Assembly: GCA_022432975.1 (NCBI GenBank)
Contig: CM039515.1
Coordinates: forward strand, 20,835,554 to 20,899,553
Direction: 5' to 3'
From: Begonia masoniana
Taxonomy: Eukaryota; Streptophyta; Magnoliopsida; Cucurbitales; Begoniaceae
DNA length: 64,000 nt
Shown: one piece after another, positions 62,768-64,000 of the stretch
How the letters are laid out: each line of letters starts with the position of its first letter
Position numbering within the stretch: position 1 is the stretch's first letter
The notes under the pieces: model-generated
What the model saw: only the letters and a program-made list of their open reading frames with translations
Database searches by the model: none
Told to the model about the DNA's origin: nothing
Translations under genes and position numbers: made by a program

Positions 62768-63280
62768 TGCCAGAAGGATAAATGGATGCTTAATGAACTA
62801 ATATCTCATTATGTCCAAGAAGATGAAAGGATTAAGCATGATCGAACAGAAAGTGCTCATTTGGCATCATCTTCTAAGGACAAAGGAAGAAGGAAGCTGT
62901 TGGTACTCCTTAGTTGAAACAAAAGAAGTCTAAGGGCTTCAGTTGTTTCTTCTGTAATGGAGAAGGGCACTAAAAGAAGGATTGTGCCAAGTATCATGTT
63001 TGACACGTGAAGAAAGGTACACTTCTCAACCTTGTTTGTTCTGAGGTTAATTTGGTTTTTGTATCTAGACATACTGGTGGTTTTAGATTCAGGTGCTACT
63101 ACTCACATTAGTATGTATATGCAGGATTGTTTGAGTTGTCGAAAGCCAAATGATGTTGAAAGATTCATCTTTGTGAGCGATGACAAATCAGTTGAAGTTG
63201 AAGCTATCAGAGATTTTAGATTGTTGCTAAAATATGAACAATCTTTGGATTTGAATGATACTTTTGTTGTACTGTCTTTT
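62768..63280 (+). pseudogene. C2 gag C-terminus and protease
   Basis: KDKWMLNELISHYVQEDERI, then a CCHC knuckle CFFCNGEGH with a stop and KKDCAKYH, then protease VVLDSGATTHISMYMQDCLS and GAG-preintegrase-like SVEVEAIRDFRLLLKYEQSL. Stops and a frameshift near 62915-63070 break it. It ends at the family-A LTR at 63281. Confidence 0.87.
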
Positions 63281-64000
63281 TGTAACACCCGATTCTATCG
63301 AACCAGCTCTTTTATTATTAATGGTATACACCTGATTAATCAACAATTTAAGTAGGGTTATTAAAAGACTAGGCAAGGGCACTAGAGTAAATTTACAATT
63401 TTCAAAAGTGGATAACGTATTTAAGGAAAGAGGGTTGGGTTTAATGCACTGTAGCCGCCACCAATTTCATACTTTTCCTCTTCGGGTTTTCAGCTCAAGC
63501 AGCCGAGCTCTCTAGGCAATTTTTCTCGCCCGATTCTCCTTCAACTTAAGTAAGTTTTCCTCATTTCTCTTAAGATATAGTGGTTAGTTACCTGAGGGAG
63601 TACAATGTGAGGATTTTGAAGGTGCTGAGATTGAGCGTAGGTTCGGGTTCTTAGAGATAAAAGGGATTACACGGGTAGCAGAATTTCAAATCGATTTCCT
63701 CAATCTTAATATTGATTTTTGGTAAGGTTTAGTGAGTTAGATTAATGTATTGCCATAAACTTAGGTAAGCGAGCTTTTGGAGTAGTTGAAACCGAGCATC
63801 ACCAGGAGAGCCAGGTAAGTAAAGTTTGCTTGTGCCTTCGGGCCTACATCACAAAACATTAGGGTTTGTTTGCTAGAATGTGTTGGTATGTCATGCATCA
63901 TGTTTTAAAAATATACGAAAATGAATTTGAATGCATGTCAGCATGGTAAGGATTGAACATATTGAAACAGTTATGTGAATCAGATTTACTGTTAAGGGAA
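63281..64000 (+). repeat. Family-A LTR (start of T5), cut by window end
   Basis: TGTAACACCCGATTCTATCG begins the LTR; CTTTT (63276-63280) is the expected left TSD. It has TATTTAAGG (63418-63426), CACTGTAGCCGCCAC (63447-63461), donor TTAA|GTAAGT (63549/63550), acceptor CTTAG (63764) and a 50-bp candidate exon (63765-63814) ending CCAG|GTAAGT, followed by the GGCCTACATCACAAAAC block (about 63840-63857). Whether a full element or a solo LTR follows is not visible. Confidence 0.9.

Larger units (their letters stand above)
47993..64000 (+). mobile_element. C2: Ty1/copia element, right end outside window, four nested insertions
   Basis: A 463-bp LTR (47993-48455) with inverted termini TGTTAG/CTAACA is followed by an iMet PBS (48458-48470), a long leader, gag pieces with a CCHC knuckle, and protease. 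It was inserted in At1 RNase H. Later insertions are at 49489-52066, 52422-59555, 59886-62762 and from 63281. No RT, integrase or 3' LTR is within the window. Confidence 0.88.

Overview
This 64 kb window is transposable-element sequence from a higher-plant nuclear genome, almost certainly a flowering plant. Nearly all of it is LTR retrotransposons of plant-typical lineages: Tekay/Del-like and Athila-like Ty3/gypsy elements and Ty1/copia elements. No host protein gene, rRNA, tRNA gene or CRISPR was recognised. The species cannot be named from the sequence.

The elements are nested, and 5-bp target-site duplications (TSDs) give the order. Region I (1-9018): Tekay-like element T1 (minus, 1-7934, cut by the window start) lies inside a family-B LTR whose remainder is 7935-9018. 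Region II (9019-30184): an unresolved stretch and a family-G LTR (minus, ending 10773) precede an old minus-strand copia RT. That RT is split by Tekay-like element T2 (plus, 10997-29930, TSD GTTGC). T2 itself holds a solo family-D LTR (13732-17797), a solo family-A LTR (20254-22364) and a family-B LTR fragment followed by a hexamer array and a T-tract (24492-29562).

Region III (30185-47992): an Athila-like element At1 (minus) inserted in the same copia RT. It is split by Tekay-like element T3 (minus, 33522-44507, with a solo family-A LTR in its 3' LTR) and by a solo family-E LTR (44510-47947). Region IV (47993-64000): a copia element C2 (plus) inserted in At1. C2 is broken by a solo family-D LTR (49489-52066), a complete gag-protease-only Athila-like element At2 (52422-59555), a solo family-F LTR (59886-62762) and another family-A LTR that runs off the window (63281-64000).

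No element has a fully open coding region. The damage is single stops (several readable as C-to-T changes), frameshifts, internal deletions and later insertions. Five nested copies are solo LTRs with TSDs, so LTR-LTR recombination has been frequent.

The most interesting signal is inside the LTRs. Families A, C, D, E and F, which differ strongly in sequence, share one layout: a TATA-like box and a TGTAGCCG motif (A, C, D), a GT-AG intron candidate, a 41-57 bp candidate exon ending in a near-perfect splice donor, a conserved block around GGCCCTACATCAC, a slot that always holds the family's own tandem repeat, an acceptor ending GTAG, and in most copies a 15-, 18- or 27-bp candidate microexon. 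In A, C, D and F a 3' tract of short TCATCCG-like repeats with TGACGTCA or CACGTG cores follows. Family B shows the repeat slot, acceptor and microexon. The tandem repeats (47-bp, 33-bp, 26-bp, 13-bp, 110-bp units and a CAGATA hexamer) all fall in that one slot.
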